Source: Calliopum simillimum
Lineage: Eukaryota; Arthropoda; Insecta; Diptera; Lauxaniidae
Assembly (NCBI GenBank): GCA_951812925.1
Contig: OX638370.1
Location: 110,498,897-110,562,896, forward strand
Direction: 5' to 3'
Length of the DNA: 64,000 nucleotides
This document shows positions 10,901 through 25,900 of the stretch, piece after piece (positions within the stretch are counted from its first letter, which is position 1; each line of letters begins with the position of its first letter). The translations under genes and the position numbers were made by a program. A model generated the notes under the pieces. That model saw nothing but the letters and a program-made list of their open reading frames with translations. It had not been told where the DNA came from and did not search any database.

Positions 10901-13900
10901 TTTTTTCGTACTTTTTAACTTTGGGCGCCATTTTAGTACGAAAAAGGTTCTATTTACACAACCTTATATAATTTTTTTTGGAATCCCGGTTAAATTTTCT
11001 ATAATTCGGTTTCTCTGAAACGTTAGGGTGACGCAAGAAAAAGTTATTTTTAAAACAAGTCAGCAAATCAGTTTTTTCCCTATAAATCCTCAGGGTTACA
11101 TTTTAGACACCCACTCAAGAAAGATTTTTTCTTAGTCTAGGTCTCCTCTATCACGACCCAGAAGCTTCATAACCTTAATTTTTACACCCTATACAGAATG
11201 CATACGACATTTACTAAATCTTCTTCAAACATTTCAGACCACTTTCGATGGCCACTTGAAAATCGTTGGAGAAATGACCGAAATCGGTGAGAGTGTTGCA
11301 CGCGTCGATGTGCTCATACAAGAGACACACGATTTTCAGCAAAGCTCACGCGAAGATCTGGAGCGCGCTAGCGAAATCATAACAGCTGGACAACAATTGA
11401 TTGGACTACGTGGTGTTTATCCATGGGAAATTGTGCAGCCTAAATGTGATGAGCTACAGCGTGTTTGCGATATAATTACAGAGCGTGTTAGCAAACGTTT
11501 AGAGATACTCACGAAAAATCGTGAGCTAATGGAGAGAGTTGAAAAGGTTTGTGAGAAAAAATTTTTAAAACCGCGATATTGATTTTTAGTACTTTGTAAT
11601 TTCCTTTGCTTTTCAGGCTAATCAATGGTGTGCCAATGGTGTTGAATTGCTAGCATCACAACGCATCGAAAAATGTTCGGTATCAGCTGATATAGCTGAG
11701 CAAAGTTTGCAGGAAATTCAAGCTTTTATAGCATCTGCTTCGGAATTTAAATTGTCTAGTCCTAGTGAATTTAAGAAAATCTTTTTGGAGAGTACAACAC
11801 CAGAAACGAAAGCACTGGTATCGCAGGTGAGTGAAATTATATTTGAAATTCATTGATTTTTACGCTCATTTTGGAGAGTTTCAACAAAAGAGTTTGCATA
11901 AAAAATCTACCTTACGAACTTCGAAGAAAGTTGTTTCCACGCTGTTTCTGCGTGTTTGTTTAAAAATTTTTTTTTTTTTTTTTGCATTTTAACTCTCGGG
12001 TACTACTCGTATGTATATTTCTCAAAATATCACATCAACGCAGATCGGAAGCTGCTGTCGCATTTATGAGCTATTTCATTATGATACATACTATTTCTTT
12101 ATGATAAATCCAGCGCTCTGCACACCCTCATTTTTAGAACAATCTTATATGGTACATATCTAAATATATGATGAATACGTATTTACAGTACATATGTTTG
12201 TATATAAATTTAGAAAAGAAAAAATTGCATCCACTGATTGCTGCTGATTATTAATGCCAGCCAGTCATTCAGTCAGTCCATAATGTTGAGTGTGGTACTC
12301 GACGATACACTCGTCCGTGGTGTGATTTATTGTTTTTTTTTTTTTTTTGAGATTTTTATTTTTTTTTTCTTAATATGTATTTTCCAGCTGACTCACACGG
12401 TCAGTCTGTCCTACTACAAAAAAAAATTTGATACTATTTCCAGTTGCGCGTAAATATTCCGGAATTTCTACGCTTATCGGTCAAGTTCTTTGATAGTGTA
12501 CAAATGAAATAAAATGTTACCATTAAATTGTGTTCATTAAAATAAAATTAAAAATAAATTTATGAAAACTTAATTTATAAAAAATAAGTTTATAAAAATG
12601 TTGAAAAAATTGTGTTCAATATGGATCTAGTACGTGTATTACACCCAAATAGGCGTTGGTCCAGCCCAATACCAAATAATTTTTATCTTCAAAATGCGCA
12701 CTTAGAGTTCAATGTGAGTTAATACAGAAATTATAAATTTTATCTACATAATTCCAAAGCAGGGTACGACTCCTTAACAATGTGCTTTTACCGCATGATT
12801 TTATCATCGATATCTCACATCAGAGTCTCTCTTTTCAAAACTCTTAAGTAGAATTTCCTTCTTTGTTTTCGGTATTTTTTTTTTTTTTTTTATTTTTTCG
12901 ACGAAAAATCCTTTTTTATTAACCCATATCCAACCGCGCTGCAAAAATTATATAATTTTTTGATATAAAGTCTATTTCTAAAGTTATTGGTGCCTCCTGA
13001 TTCCAAATCCGTAATATCATGTCGAAAAATCAAATGTTCGATTAATCGAACGTTGGCACTTATCCCATACCACAAAATCCCATATAAATACGACCAAACG
13101 TGGTTGGTGAACACCTCATAGTGCGTCAGCCATAAGGTAAATATCGTCGATCCCAGTAAAAAGTGATGCTAGAATTTACCCTCTTCCCCCGCTATATGAC
13201 TTCTGTCACCTAGCGAATTTTAGCATCACGTTTGTTCGTATTTGTATGGAATTTTATGGTATGGGATAGGCGCCAACTTTCGATTAATGGAACACTAACT
13301 TCGGCTCATACCTGTGTCATTCATCAAATCAAATTAATGTAAAGCACAAACTATCTTTCAGATATCATTTGTTTTCATGCTTTAAGAAATAATTGAAAAA
13401 AGAATAGATCCATTAATCGATTTAATTCAAAATCGAAAAAAACAAACGTTAATGATTCAAATGTCCTAACTTCATTTGTCTTAAAAGTTGTTTAGCTGTT
13501 TTAACTAAAAATATCACCATTATCACTTCCTCTACCATACACCAACCCCAAAAAGAGCAGCAACAACAACCACAACAATAATCGGCGGCACCATAAATCA
13601 ACTTTAAAAATCAATGCGAGTAGAATCCAAATTTGTCAGCGCCACAGTAGTGGTAAACCCAACCAACATTTTCATGTTTATATATCCATCGGTTTAACGA
13701 TGAATTTGGAACCAAACCACTTGCAATTTTATGACTCGTTGTAATGTATGTTGCCAGTGCCCAAAATTAGCAACAAGAAGAGCAGCATCAGTAGCAACAG
13801 CAGCAGTAACAATAACAACAATTTGTGCAATTGTAAACACAAAACATGAATAAAAAAGTTGTCACTGATGTAATCAGATTTGCACAAACACCGTTGTTTT

Positions 13901-16900
13901 GATTAACAAATAAATAAATTATTTAATGTTTTATTGCAGCAGCAGCATCCATCTACGAGTACTCTGGGGGGTTACTGAACTTGAACAACAAGTGAGTGAG
14001 TGAGTGAGTGATGGAATGGGATGAGTAACGGCATATAGAGTAGCAGCAATTGTTGTTGCAACAAAGATATTGCCAATGATTGATACAAGCACGTCAATTA
14101 TTGTCATTCAATTGTTATTCATCAGAGAAGAAGATGCGCTATCTGGCTTCTTCCCATGGACAATTAATAAACAATTTCTTAGAATTGATATTCTTGACGA
14201 GGCAACAGTTATGTGTTGCATAGTGATTTCTTGCATCAAAAATGTACTTGATATGGAATCGTTGAATGTCAATTTGTCGGAATGATTATGTTGGTGATAC
14301 AACTTTTGGAAAACTAGTATTTGATTGAGTGCATCTTATAAAGTTGAAAAATGTTGAAAAAGTCGGAAAATATTGAGAGGATCAAAAAATTTTGATAATA
14401 AAGCCGGCATATGTCGTTAAATCTGTTGATAAAGTCGACAAATGTCAATGGAAAAGTCGAAAATGTCAATAGAATCCAAAAATGTTGATTAAGTTGAAAA
14501 TATTGATAGAGTCAAAAAGTGATGATATAATCCAAAAATGTGTATAAAGTAGAAAAATTTTGATAAAGTTGAAAAATGTCAATAGAATCCATAAATGTTG
14601 ATAAAATTGTAAAATGTTAGTAAAGTCGAAAAATGTTGATAAATTCCAAAAATGTTATGGCGCAAAATGTTGATGGAATCCAAAAATTTTGAAAAATGTT
14701 AGTTAAATCGAAAAATATTGAAATAAAAATGTTGATGGAATCAAAAAATGTTTAAAAATATTGTTTAGGTCGAAAAATGTTGATAGAATCAAAAAATGTT
14801 GATAATGACGCCAAATGTTGATAGAGTCTAAAAATGTTGAAAAATATTGTTTGAGTCGAAAAATGTTGATAATGACACCAAATGTTGATAGAGTCCAAAA
14901 ATGTTGATATAATCCAAAGATGTTGAAAAATATTGTTTGAGTCGAAAAAAAATTTTGATAATGACGCCAAATGTTGATAGAGTCCAAAAATGTTGGTAAA
15001 GTCGAAAAATGTTGATGTTATTCAAAGATGTTGAAAAATATGGGCTAAGTCGAAAAATGTAGATATAATTGAAAAATGTTGGTAAATTTGAAAATTTTGA
15101 AAGTAAAATGTTGATAGAACCCAAAAATACTGATTGAACAAGTCGCAAAATATTGATAGACTCCGAAAATATTGTACATGTCTTTTTGAAACACTGCACG
15201 AGCTCAAAATTTATGAACGTGAATTGCAAAGTATGGAGTCTTCATTTCGTCTAAAAATGCGCATTAAAATGTGGTGGTCTCTTTTCAAAAACCTACTTAC
15301 AGCTAAAATAAAAGTAGACGCTCATTACAAACGAGATTAGTGATAATTAAACCAAGAACTCAGTCTTGGTCGTGGACATTTAGATTTGGTCTTTGTTTGA
15401 TAGTGAGTCTTGGTCTTGAGCATTAAATCTTGGTCTTGAAAAAATTTCAAAAGGGTTAAGTTTTTAAGAGGTGATTGTATATTCGAAAGGGGCGCAACAT
15501 CTCTATTAACTTTAAATGACCAAATAGCACTCTTAGTCTTGGAATTTTTTCGAGACCGAGACTACTATGGTCTTGGTATTGAAATTATGTCAGGGTCTTG
15601 GTCTCGAAAAATTAGCAAAAACAAGACTTCATCACTAAACGAGATCACGCTAAGGAAATGGAAATGGATGGGACCCCAAACAGGCTATAGATGTTTGTAG
15701 TCAAGCCCTTGATTGGAATTCACAAAGCAGTAGAGGAATTACATTGTATTCGGAAATCTAGTAATCATTAATGATCGTATTCTATAGAAACAATATTAAG
15801 ATTTTGTTCCACACAAAATTTTTTCGATGAGCACATGTTTTATTCGGAAACAGAACTTGAGATAGACGTCGCAGGATATGATGTTAACAAAGAAGCACGT
15901 TGAGATCAACTTTGCCAAAAGGAAAAATGATATGAAATTAAGTAAAGTTAAAGTCTTTATTTGCTTTGAACAACATCGTGTCTAAGTAAAAAAACAGATT
16001 ACGCAGTGTGTCTTAAACGTTCTAGAAGGAGTAGAAAAAACATATCTATTTTAGGAAATAGTAAAAAGTGCTTGACTGCTACCTACATCTTAAAAGTGCC
16101 AAATTAAATAAAATGAAAACCAGTAAATATGTTAAATTAATCAGCCAACTCTATTGTTTACGATGTATTCTAATTATGTGCTGCAATATGAGATACCGAT
16201 AGATTAAAGCCAAGCTGCAGCTAACCTTGCCACAAGGTAACAGACATGTCTGACAACGTCATTACAATGCGCTGAGCAAACATGTGGGCCTACAAGATGC
16301 AACAAGTTTGATGCTGTACGTTGCAACTTGCAAGTTTGCTAGCCAAAAGTCCAAAGTTGGTTTCTGACAGGTTCTTGAATTAGAAATGCAAAAACCAGAT
16401 TTGCAAGAAACGACATTTTTAGCTGAACGCAAAATTGCAATATATGGAAAAAAACCAATTTCAAATGATTTTGTGCAACGTTGATAAAAACTTGCTAGAT
16501 GACTCTGGCTTCGCATGTTTATTAAAGCAGAAAAAGATGAGGAAAGAAAAGATGTCTGTCTGCCTGCCTGCCTGCTGGAGTTACACAATTCTACAAATGC
16601 ATAAGATTAAGAAAGAGTTTGATGTACTGAAAATTACGTATAGAACGGGAACCGGCTTTTTTTTTTTTTGCTATTTCTGACCAACGATATGAAATTTTTA
16701 TGCTACAAATTGTTTTACATTTAATCGTATATCCATGGGAAGTCGAGTGGCAGTGAGTGGACACAAGTAACATACGCATTATTCGATACATTTTGATATT
16801 CGAGAAGTCATATTGCTATAAAATAGAATTTTTAAAATGATTTTTTATTGCTTCAAACGAGTTCGATACGTTATGTTCCAGTCAAAAACATACCTTATCT

Positions 16901-19900
16901 CTGTATGAAGACTTATGATATTTTCATATGTGTGAATTTTTCAGAAGACGTAATTTAAATGCGAAAAATCACACAAAATCTTTTATCACGGGAAACAGAA
17001 AGCTTAAGCCCGTATTCATAATTATTAGTTAACCAATTAGTTAACTAAAGTGTTGACAAGAGTTTAACTAATGTTCCATATTCACAATGTATTGGTTAAC
17101 TTAAACAATGAACAAAAGAAAAATTTGGCAGCACGGCAAATTTGTGGAAGAATTTGTGCCCGTTCTTGGCGCCCAATGACATGTATAAAAAATAAAAGAA
17201 GAAAGAAGGCAGCATGTCTCCTTCTGTCCTCTCATATTAAATGTGATCATTGGAGGCCTACATTGTTGCCTGCTTTGTAGAAGCATGCGTATCAGACACC
17301 CACTGAAATCATGTATGAAAATGAAAGGGAGAAAGAAAAAAAGGCAGCAGGGCCTAATATATGCCTATTTTTCCTACTGGGAATGTATTCATAATACTAT
17401 AAGAAATTAATAAGATAACATTCTGTACATATGGGACGTTTCATCTCAACCGGATATCACGTAAACTAAATGTCGTCAGAAAACAACTCTGACGTCTTTG
17501 TATATAAAATTTTCTGGGCTACAAAATTGTCTAGCACTATTTTCTGAAAAAGTATTTGCGATATTTGCGAAAAACTGATTTTTGTAACTTTTGACCTTGA
17601 ATAACTTTTTATTCGAACACGATTTCGCAATGAAATTTTTACAGTTTATTTCTCATGCATGGCTTTGAAAAAGAAAAAAGGTTTTTACACCAAAAATACA
17701 TTTTTTTTCAGTGTAATTTTTTTTTTTTTTTTTTTTTCAAAGCTCATACTTTTTTACAGAAACTCTGAAAATTTCATTAAAATCGGATAAAAAGCCGAGC
17801 AGCTATGAATTTTTAAATATGTGAGTATCTAAAGGTTGGATCGAACATCGTATGGCCGCCATCTTACCACAGTTATATGTGTACCAAATACTACATTTCC
17901 ACCAATTTTCATAAAAATCGGAGATGTCAAGTCGAATCTTGGTCGGTTACGCAAAGAAAGACTCAGCCCCCATTTTGAATTTCGAAATTTTCCAAAAAAT
18001 GCCCATCGTTTATTCGAAAGCTCTTGAGTATACAAAAATGTTTACATCCAAAACTTTATTTTTCGTCCACAGAATTTTTGGAGACAGAGGCGTTCCGGTT
18101 GACATGGAACGTCCAATGCATAAACTTTTGCCAACGATACTCTTTCATTAGTATTTCTTGCAATAGTCCATCTCTAGTCTTAAGATTTTATAATCATCAT
18201 CATAATACACACTGACGCCGCGTGGTGAAATGAGGCTTCAATACCGTTGCATAATTGAATGTTACCTACTTCATGGTTATATTTTTAGCCAACGAAAACA
18301 TGAAATTAAAAAAAAAAGTTAAAAAATCCAAATGTATATTATTTATTTGCAATTCTTTAATTGATTTCAATTTGAATTTCTCTTTTGAACTCTGTACCTC
18401 TCTAAATTTTTTAAATTTTAGCTGCAAAAACTTTTTTCTGGCAATTTTCTGTCTGTCTTCTTACCTTGATCTATGCATTAAATAGGTCAGGAAGACAAGT
18501 TTTTCGTGTAGTCAGTTATTTTTTTTTTTTATTTTTTTTTTTAAGAATTTCGCGTTTCTTGGCACACATTTTTCCCTCTTTCATTGGTGTTAAGTTTGTT
18601 GTACTACAGGTTTACATTTCTGGATATCCTTGTCATCATAAACCTCATTCACTGTAGCTTCATTTTGTCTGAAATTGAATTTGGTTTTTTGCACAAATTC
18701 AGCTTTTTTTATTAATTTATCCTAGCTGTTTTTTTGATTTGACACATTTTCAAGATTGATAAAGCCAGAAATCATTAACACATTTCAAGATGTGGAAATA
18801 TGAGTAGTAGCACCTAACTGTGATTCTATGCATATGTTCTACTTGGTTATTATGTTATCTTTTTATTCAACGCACTTATATACGTATAACTAGTCTGATA
18901 TTTACATATGTATATGTAAGTGTGTTTATATTTTTATAAATTTGTGATATCTTGTTTTTTATTGCGTAGCATTGACATTTTGTATTTATAGTACAATTTA
19001 ATTAAAAATAAAGAAACTGTTCTACAAAAATTAACTAAAAATACTTAGTATTACGCTGAGTTAAATCATCATAGCAATTTTCACTGGTTTTCGATTTATG
19101 AGAATTTAAAATTAAATACACAAAGAATGTTCCGTTTGCAAAATATGTCAGTTTTTTCTCAAAGTGTAAGTTTTTATCTTTACAATGATGCAAAAATGTA
19201 CAATTTATCGTAATATTTTCAAAAGTAATAGACGTTTCAAAATTATTTCCTATTTAATCACAACGTGTCGTATGGGTAACATTTAATTCAACTAAGGAAA
19301 TAATATTGCACTTTTTGCGGCTATGAACGCTCAATAATTTATGAAAAAAAGGAAATATTTCGATACATCCAACGTATAAGTTGGTAACTCAAGCTATCAA
19401 CTGTTTACGGGACAGTGTTTTTCACTAAAATATGCTTAGTTTGTGATTTTAAAAATAGCTCCCACCCCTTAAAAACTTCAAGCCAGAGATACCAAAATTT
19501 TACAAAATAGAGTCTAATGCGCAGACTTCGAAAAACACTATCCCGTAAAAAGTTGATAATTTGAGTTACTAACTTACACATTGTATATATCGAGTTTGAA
19601 AAACAAAGAATTTTGGTTGAATTGAATAAGGATCTGTTGAATAAATGGTTGAAAATAACCAAAAAAAACCTTTTTTTATATTTTTGTTCAATATTTTCGA
19701 ATTGAATTATATCAAAAACCATCATACGTTTCCGCACCCTTTCCGATTGTCAAAAACCCGGACATTTTCATGTTCAGACTATTTTTGAAAAGACATTGAA
19801 GCAGACAAATTAAGTTTTTCGTATTTGGTAAAAAGTGCAAAATTTACTACTATTTTAGTACTTTGGAAAGCAAAACAAAAAATCATCTTTATTATGAAAA

Positions 19901-22900
19901 AAAAGAAAACATTTTTTGTTTCGCGGTTTAGAAGCAATGACGTATTATTTTTACTGCCTTTTTAGTGCTAAAATTAATAAATACCGTCCACGGGCTACTT
20001 TTTAGATCACCAGAAATATTTTTTCTGGAAAGAAGTCACAGCTATCTTTCATGTGAATGCAAAGATGGTATCTACCGTATTTTGATTTATAGTTTTTTTT
20101 TAATATTTCATAGTATACACCACTTATAGTCTAAAATAAATCCGGCAAAGATGCCATCTTTTTATTAATATTTTAGTACAAAAAAGTACTTTTTGCCATG
20201 AACAAATGTTCCACCTTTTGAAAATTACAAAAAACATATTTTTGGAAGAAAAAAGTCATAAAAATGTTCTTACCAAACTTTCAAAACAGATAATGTTGGC
20301 CTAGTCATTCTCTACAAAGTTGACTTAAAGACATCACCTATCACCGAAAATATCAATAGTTTCGAAGTTACGGGCAGTTAAAGCGATTTACCCACTATTC
20401 AAGAACAATCCATTTGAAGGCTCCAGTAGATAAAGAGCAGCGCGATCAGCGCAAAGCATGCGAGTAATCCGTGTGAAATTGATATGATAAACTCACTACT
20501 GAATTAAAGGAAATTTAACGAGGTCTTCAAAAAAATTATAAAATGGTATGTTAATAGGACCTTTCTCATACTTTAATCGCCGCCGTTGTTCAAAAATTAG
20601 GAAAAAAAATTTAAAATATCAATTTTAAAGGCCCAGAACTTTGCAAAATCTTTCCAAACGTTATAAACCAAATACATTTTTAGAAAGCTCAAAAAATTTG
20701 CTGAAAGTTTCTCATTAAAAAATTTTCCATAAAATGTTTGTGTGATCTAAGAAACTGTTTTAAAGATATTTTAATGGGACGACGTAAAGCACCTTTGCTT
20801 GCTTCAGTGCGTATGGTTATCAAGATATCCTTTTTTAAAAGCGCACGGTGCAAAAAACATATGTTTTCGTTATTTCAGTTTACGATATTTCGAAGGAAAA
20901 AAGAGATATTGACATAATTTAAATTGAGGTTTGAATAGAAGGATTAAGGCTTTCAACCACATTACCACGTTTCATACCTAAAAGTAAGTTTTATCTTAAT
21001 ATATCGCTTTATAAATGGCAAAAAACCGTGTTTTTAGCGATGTTAAGTAAGGATATTTCGAAAAACATACGCGATCGGATTCGGAATCAGCATTGACAAA
21101 TACATCGAAAATGACTATTTATTTCTTATGTTTTTCAGATGATCTATGAAAACCACTGGTATTTTAGATAAAAAATAAAATGATTAAATCGTATCCCGAA
21201 TTAATGCGGTCTTATAGAAAAATATATATTTTTGAATAGATCATCGAGACATAAAAATTTATAACCTATACAATTTTTAATGAATAAACATATCTTTTCA
21301 ATTTGAAAATTTGTATAGGGTCATGAGCCTATTCTTTCTCGTTTGATCAAATTTTCAATGAAAACAGACTACCTTAAATATTTTAACTAGACATGTTAGA
21401 TTATATGTATGTATCATTTGAATGAAATAACAAAGCACCATTTGCCGAAAAAACAAACCATTTCAAGTGAAAACAAAAAACAACCCAATTAACCTTTAGC
21501 GTTAGATCTTCAAAAGTTTCTGGAGGGATCTTTAATTGTTTTGTTTTTACGGCATTAAGAACATTTAATTTGTGTATGGCGCGCTGAAGCATGATGACTC
21601 AAAACAAGTTCTAATTTTAACCGCCATCACCTGATTACATACTTCAGTTAAGGTGTTAAATTATTTAATTTATGCCATATAAACATTTTGTACTATAAAG
21701 TTTAATTGTTTGCTTAAATCATTGCATGATCTCAAATTATTAACGTCTAAGCTTAACAAGAAATTCCAGCGCACAGATGCAGATAGATCGTGAGATCAGT
21801 TCAGTACTCAAATGTGTTGTGCAATAATTGCGACTATAAATTAAAGTTATGGTCAGAATTACATGGAAATTTTTTATTGTAAAAATAAAAGCAATTGAAA
21901 ACAACTACGAGTATGTACTTCCACCAGACACGCTATTAATGTGCACAAAGTCAAAGTTGAATCAACTTAAAAATTCATAGTTAATAGAGCGCAGCTGCAG
22001 CTGCAGAGTGTTTTGTTTAATCGATGACTAGTTAAATTAATGATTTGATTATTATGTGATTTGAAGTGAAAATTTCAATAAAACGTAAAACATTTTTCAG
22101 CGCTGCAATGCTGCTTTAATCATATTCGAATTAAATTAATTTATGACTTTTTTCAAAGCAGCCAGCGCCACTTAACGGCGCACTTGAACTTCAATTGCAG
22201 CAACAAACTCGCAACAACATTTGATGCATCTTTATTGCTGCCACTGTTTTGTCAGTCAGTGATTGCCAAATGCCGATTACTATGAGCTTTGCAGCGCCGC
22301 ATTGCTCGCAGTTTTGCATGGTTCGTGCTGCGCGTGATTAGTGGCGCTTTACGCAATTTTTCCACTTTTCACTTTCAACGGAAAATATTTCAATGTTGAT
22401 GCTGTCTGTGGATTTATTGATTTTGTGAAGATGCGCTCTTGACAGGCAGTAAATGTTTTCGAAGACAAATAATTTAATCGTCTTAAATGGCTTAATGTTG
22501 CGTTTATTGTTTGCTTTTCATGTTTTTTCTAAAAAAAAAGAGACATTATCGAAAGTTTTTGTAGTAAACTTTTTTTCGTTGCTTCGGCAGGTGTTCAAAA
22601 ATTTCATATTGAAAGAAAATTTTTGTTGTGAATCCATTAATAACGATTACAATAACATAAGCAATAAATTTTGTAGGAAAAATGCATCGTTGCCACACAC
22701 ATTGTTCAATTTGAACTATTTTCTGCGACGTTTGCGTGCATTCTTATGTGCAAAACCTCAGCCCTTCATGAATGCTCTACAGAAATCTAGCACGTTGATT
22801 TCTCAGTTAAGGATTTATTGTTTAAATTTAGTCTAGTCGTCAAGATCTCCTTGCTCAAAATTGCGTAAATTGGTCTTTTTGGTCATGTTTGAAGTTATGT

Positions 22901-25900
22901 CACACGTAATAATTTTTACTAATGCCATCAGTGGGCCACAATCATCCTCAATAATCTTCAACTTTTCCAATTATATCTATTATCACCCATTGAAGTAATG
23001 GTAAGGAAATCTCAATTTCCTTTTCTTCAATAGATGAAAATTTGATTCAATATTTCTGGCGTTAGTTCCAAAAATTATGGTTTTATTTCCAAAAATTATG
23101 TAGTTTGCAGAAAGGAAATAAAACCATAGAAAATAATGCCAGAAAATTTTTTGGAAATAACTCCAGAAAAATCTGCAAACAAAATTCTGGGGTTATTTCT
23201 ATTTTGTTTTGGAAATAAGGTCAAAAACTTTTCTGGCTTTATTTCCTAGTTAATTTTGGTTTTATTTCCAACACAAAATGGAATAACGCCAGAATTTCGT
23301 ATGGAGATTTTTCTGGCGTTATTTTCAAAAAATTTTCTGGCCTGTTTCCGGGAGCGAGATTTTTCAGTTTTCTCAAGAATTTTAAGATTTGTTATTATTT
23401 TTTGACTTTTTCATGACATCTTTCGTTCTCTTGATTTTTCAACTTTCTCAAGATTTTTTGACTGCTTCAAAATTTTTCGATTTTCTTAACATTTTTTAAT
23501 TTTTTCAAGACTTTTCAACCTTCTCAAAATTTTTTGTCACATAAATGATTTTTCAAATATCTCAAGATTTTTAAACTTTCTCAAGATTTTTTGACTTTTT
23601 CAAGTTTTTCCAACTTTCTCCAGATTTTTCCACTTTCTCAAGGTTTTTCAACTTTCTCAAGATTTTTTGACTTTTTCAAGTTTTTTCAACTGTTTGCAGA
23701 TTTTCCAACTTTCCGAAGATTTTTTGTCTTTTTTAAGTTTTTCCAACTTTTTCAAGATATTTTAACTTTCTCAAGATTTTTTGACTTTTTCAAGTTTTTT
23801 CAACTGTTTGCAGATTTTCCAACTTTCCCAAGATTTTTTGACTTTTTCAAGTTTTTCCAACTTTTTTCCAGATTTTCCAACTTTCCCAAGATTTTTTAAC
23901 TTTTTTAAGTTTTTCTAACTTTTTCAAGATTTTTAAACTTTCTCAAGATTTTTTGACTTTTTCAAGTTTTTCCAACTTTTTCCAGATTTTCCAACTTTCC
24001 CAAGATTTTTTGACTTTTAAAGTTTTTCCAACTTTTTCAAGATTTTTCAACTTTCTCAAGATTTGAAGTGATTTTTCAAGTTTTTCCAACTTTTTCTAGA
24101 TTTTCCAACCTTCCCAAGATTTTTTGATTTTTTCAAGTTTTTCCAACTTTCTTCAGATTTTTCAACTTTCTCAAGATTTTTCGACTTATTCAAGATTTTG
24201 TGGCTTTTTCTAGATTTTTCGATTTTTTCAAGATTTTTTCGACTTTCTCAACATTTTTTAACTTATTCAGGTTTTTCCAACTTTCTCCAGATTTTCCAAC
24301 TTTCTCAAAATTTTTAACTTTCTCAAGATTTTTTGACTATTTTAAGTTTTTTCAACTTTCTCAACATTTTTTTACTTTTTCAAGAATTTTTGGCTTTTTC
24401 AAGAATTTTTGGCCTTTTCAAGATTTTTAAATTTTCTCAAAATTTTTCGACTTTCTCAACATCTTTTGACTTTTCAAGTTTTTCCAACTTTCTCCAGATT
24501 TTCCAACTTTCTCAAAATTTTTAAATTTTTGAAAAATTTTTCAACTTTCTCAAGATTTTTTGACTTTCTCATTTTTCCAGTTTCTAAAAATTTTTCGATT
24601 TTCTAAAAATATTTTACCTTTTTGCATATGTTTTGAGTTTCTCAACAATTTAAGACTTTTTCAAGATTATTTAACTTTTTGAAAATTTATTTCTCAAGAC
24701 TTTGACTTTTTTAAGATTCGTCGACTTCTTCAATATTTTTCAGCTTCCAAACAATCCAAGTTTTATTATTTTTCACTACACAAATTTTGAGCCCCACCCT
24801 ACAAAGATCGGAAGAAAAATTACAACTATATTTCAGATTTAGCAAATGAGTCTACTTTTGAAATAACCCAAATGTCCATACTGCTTCTATCGAGAAGGAA
24901 AACATTTTATGGAATTTTTTATTTAACATTTGAAACCCTTTAGAAAGTGAGTTTAATGTAATATCATTGTAATTTGACCAAAATTTGCAGAAATTATTCG
25001 ACTTACGAAATATTTATAAAAAGTATATAATCTGATAAAACTCTTGAAAAGCTCTTCTCCGCCTTCTCTTCTACAGTGCTTGGGATAAAATATTTCCATC
25101 AAATTTGAATAGAAAACAATTGCAAGCAGCTATGAATGGGTTAACTTTCATTACAATGCGAGTGGATGGATAACCACTCATTAGCCAGTAATCATAAGTT
25201 GCCAATCAGTTTACAGTAGAGGCAACGCCAACAACTCCTGCTGCTGCTGCTGCTGATGTTGCACAAACGAAATCATTTACACTCACACGCTCTGTCGGTG
25301 ATATCAAAAATTGTACAAATAAAAAGTCTAAAAATCGAAATTTCACCGCAACAGAAAATGATTTTCGCAACACAGGAAGACATTTCCATTTCCAGCGCTA
25401 AAGGCCAAACCTAAACTGATAATCGTCATTGAAATAGCAGGCGCATCTTCATCGCGCACGATGTTGCACATGCGCACCAACGCAAATGTTGTTTCAATTA
25501 AAAAAACGACGATGAGCTCAACAAGTTTTTCCTGTGGTTATTGGTTTTTTGCGCTCGCTCAAGTCCAGAATCACGTTTTGCACTTGCGTGAGCCAAAGGT
25601 CAGTTCAACAATAGCAAAGTAATTATGCAGCCACCACCAGCATCTGTTTGGTAGTGGTTAGCTATCTATTTGGCTACCCCCTCTGGGGTGACCAACCTTT
25701 ACAAATGACTTTTGTCGATCTTGTCAATATTGTTGTCTTCTGTTGGTTGTGGGTTATGTTTTGGAATATGTTATGAAGTTTAGAGTATCGATACTAATTG
25801 GGTTAAGATGATCCTGGCCACAGAACATCGGTCTGTAGAAACTGAATACCCTAAATTGAACTTTTTGAAGTTGAACTTCAGCATATAATACTTCCACATC

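Noticed and set aside
14703..15229. Overlapping minus-strand frames with FFDSINIF-like repeats
   Set aside because: Artefacts of the 19-base minisatellite (19 is not a multiple of 3, so all frames cycle).
23591..24606. Phe-rich plus-strand frames
   Set aside because: Artefacts of the M19 minisatellite; no splice or start context.
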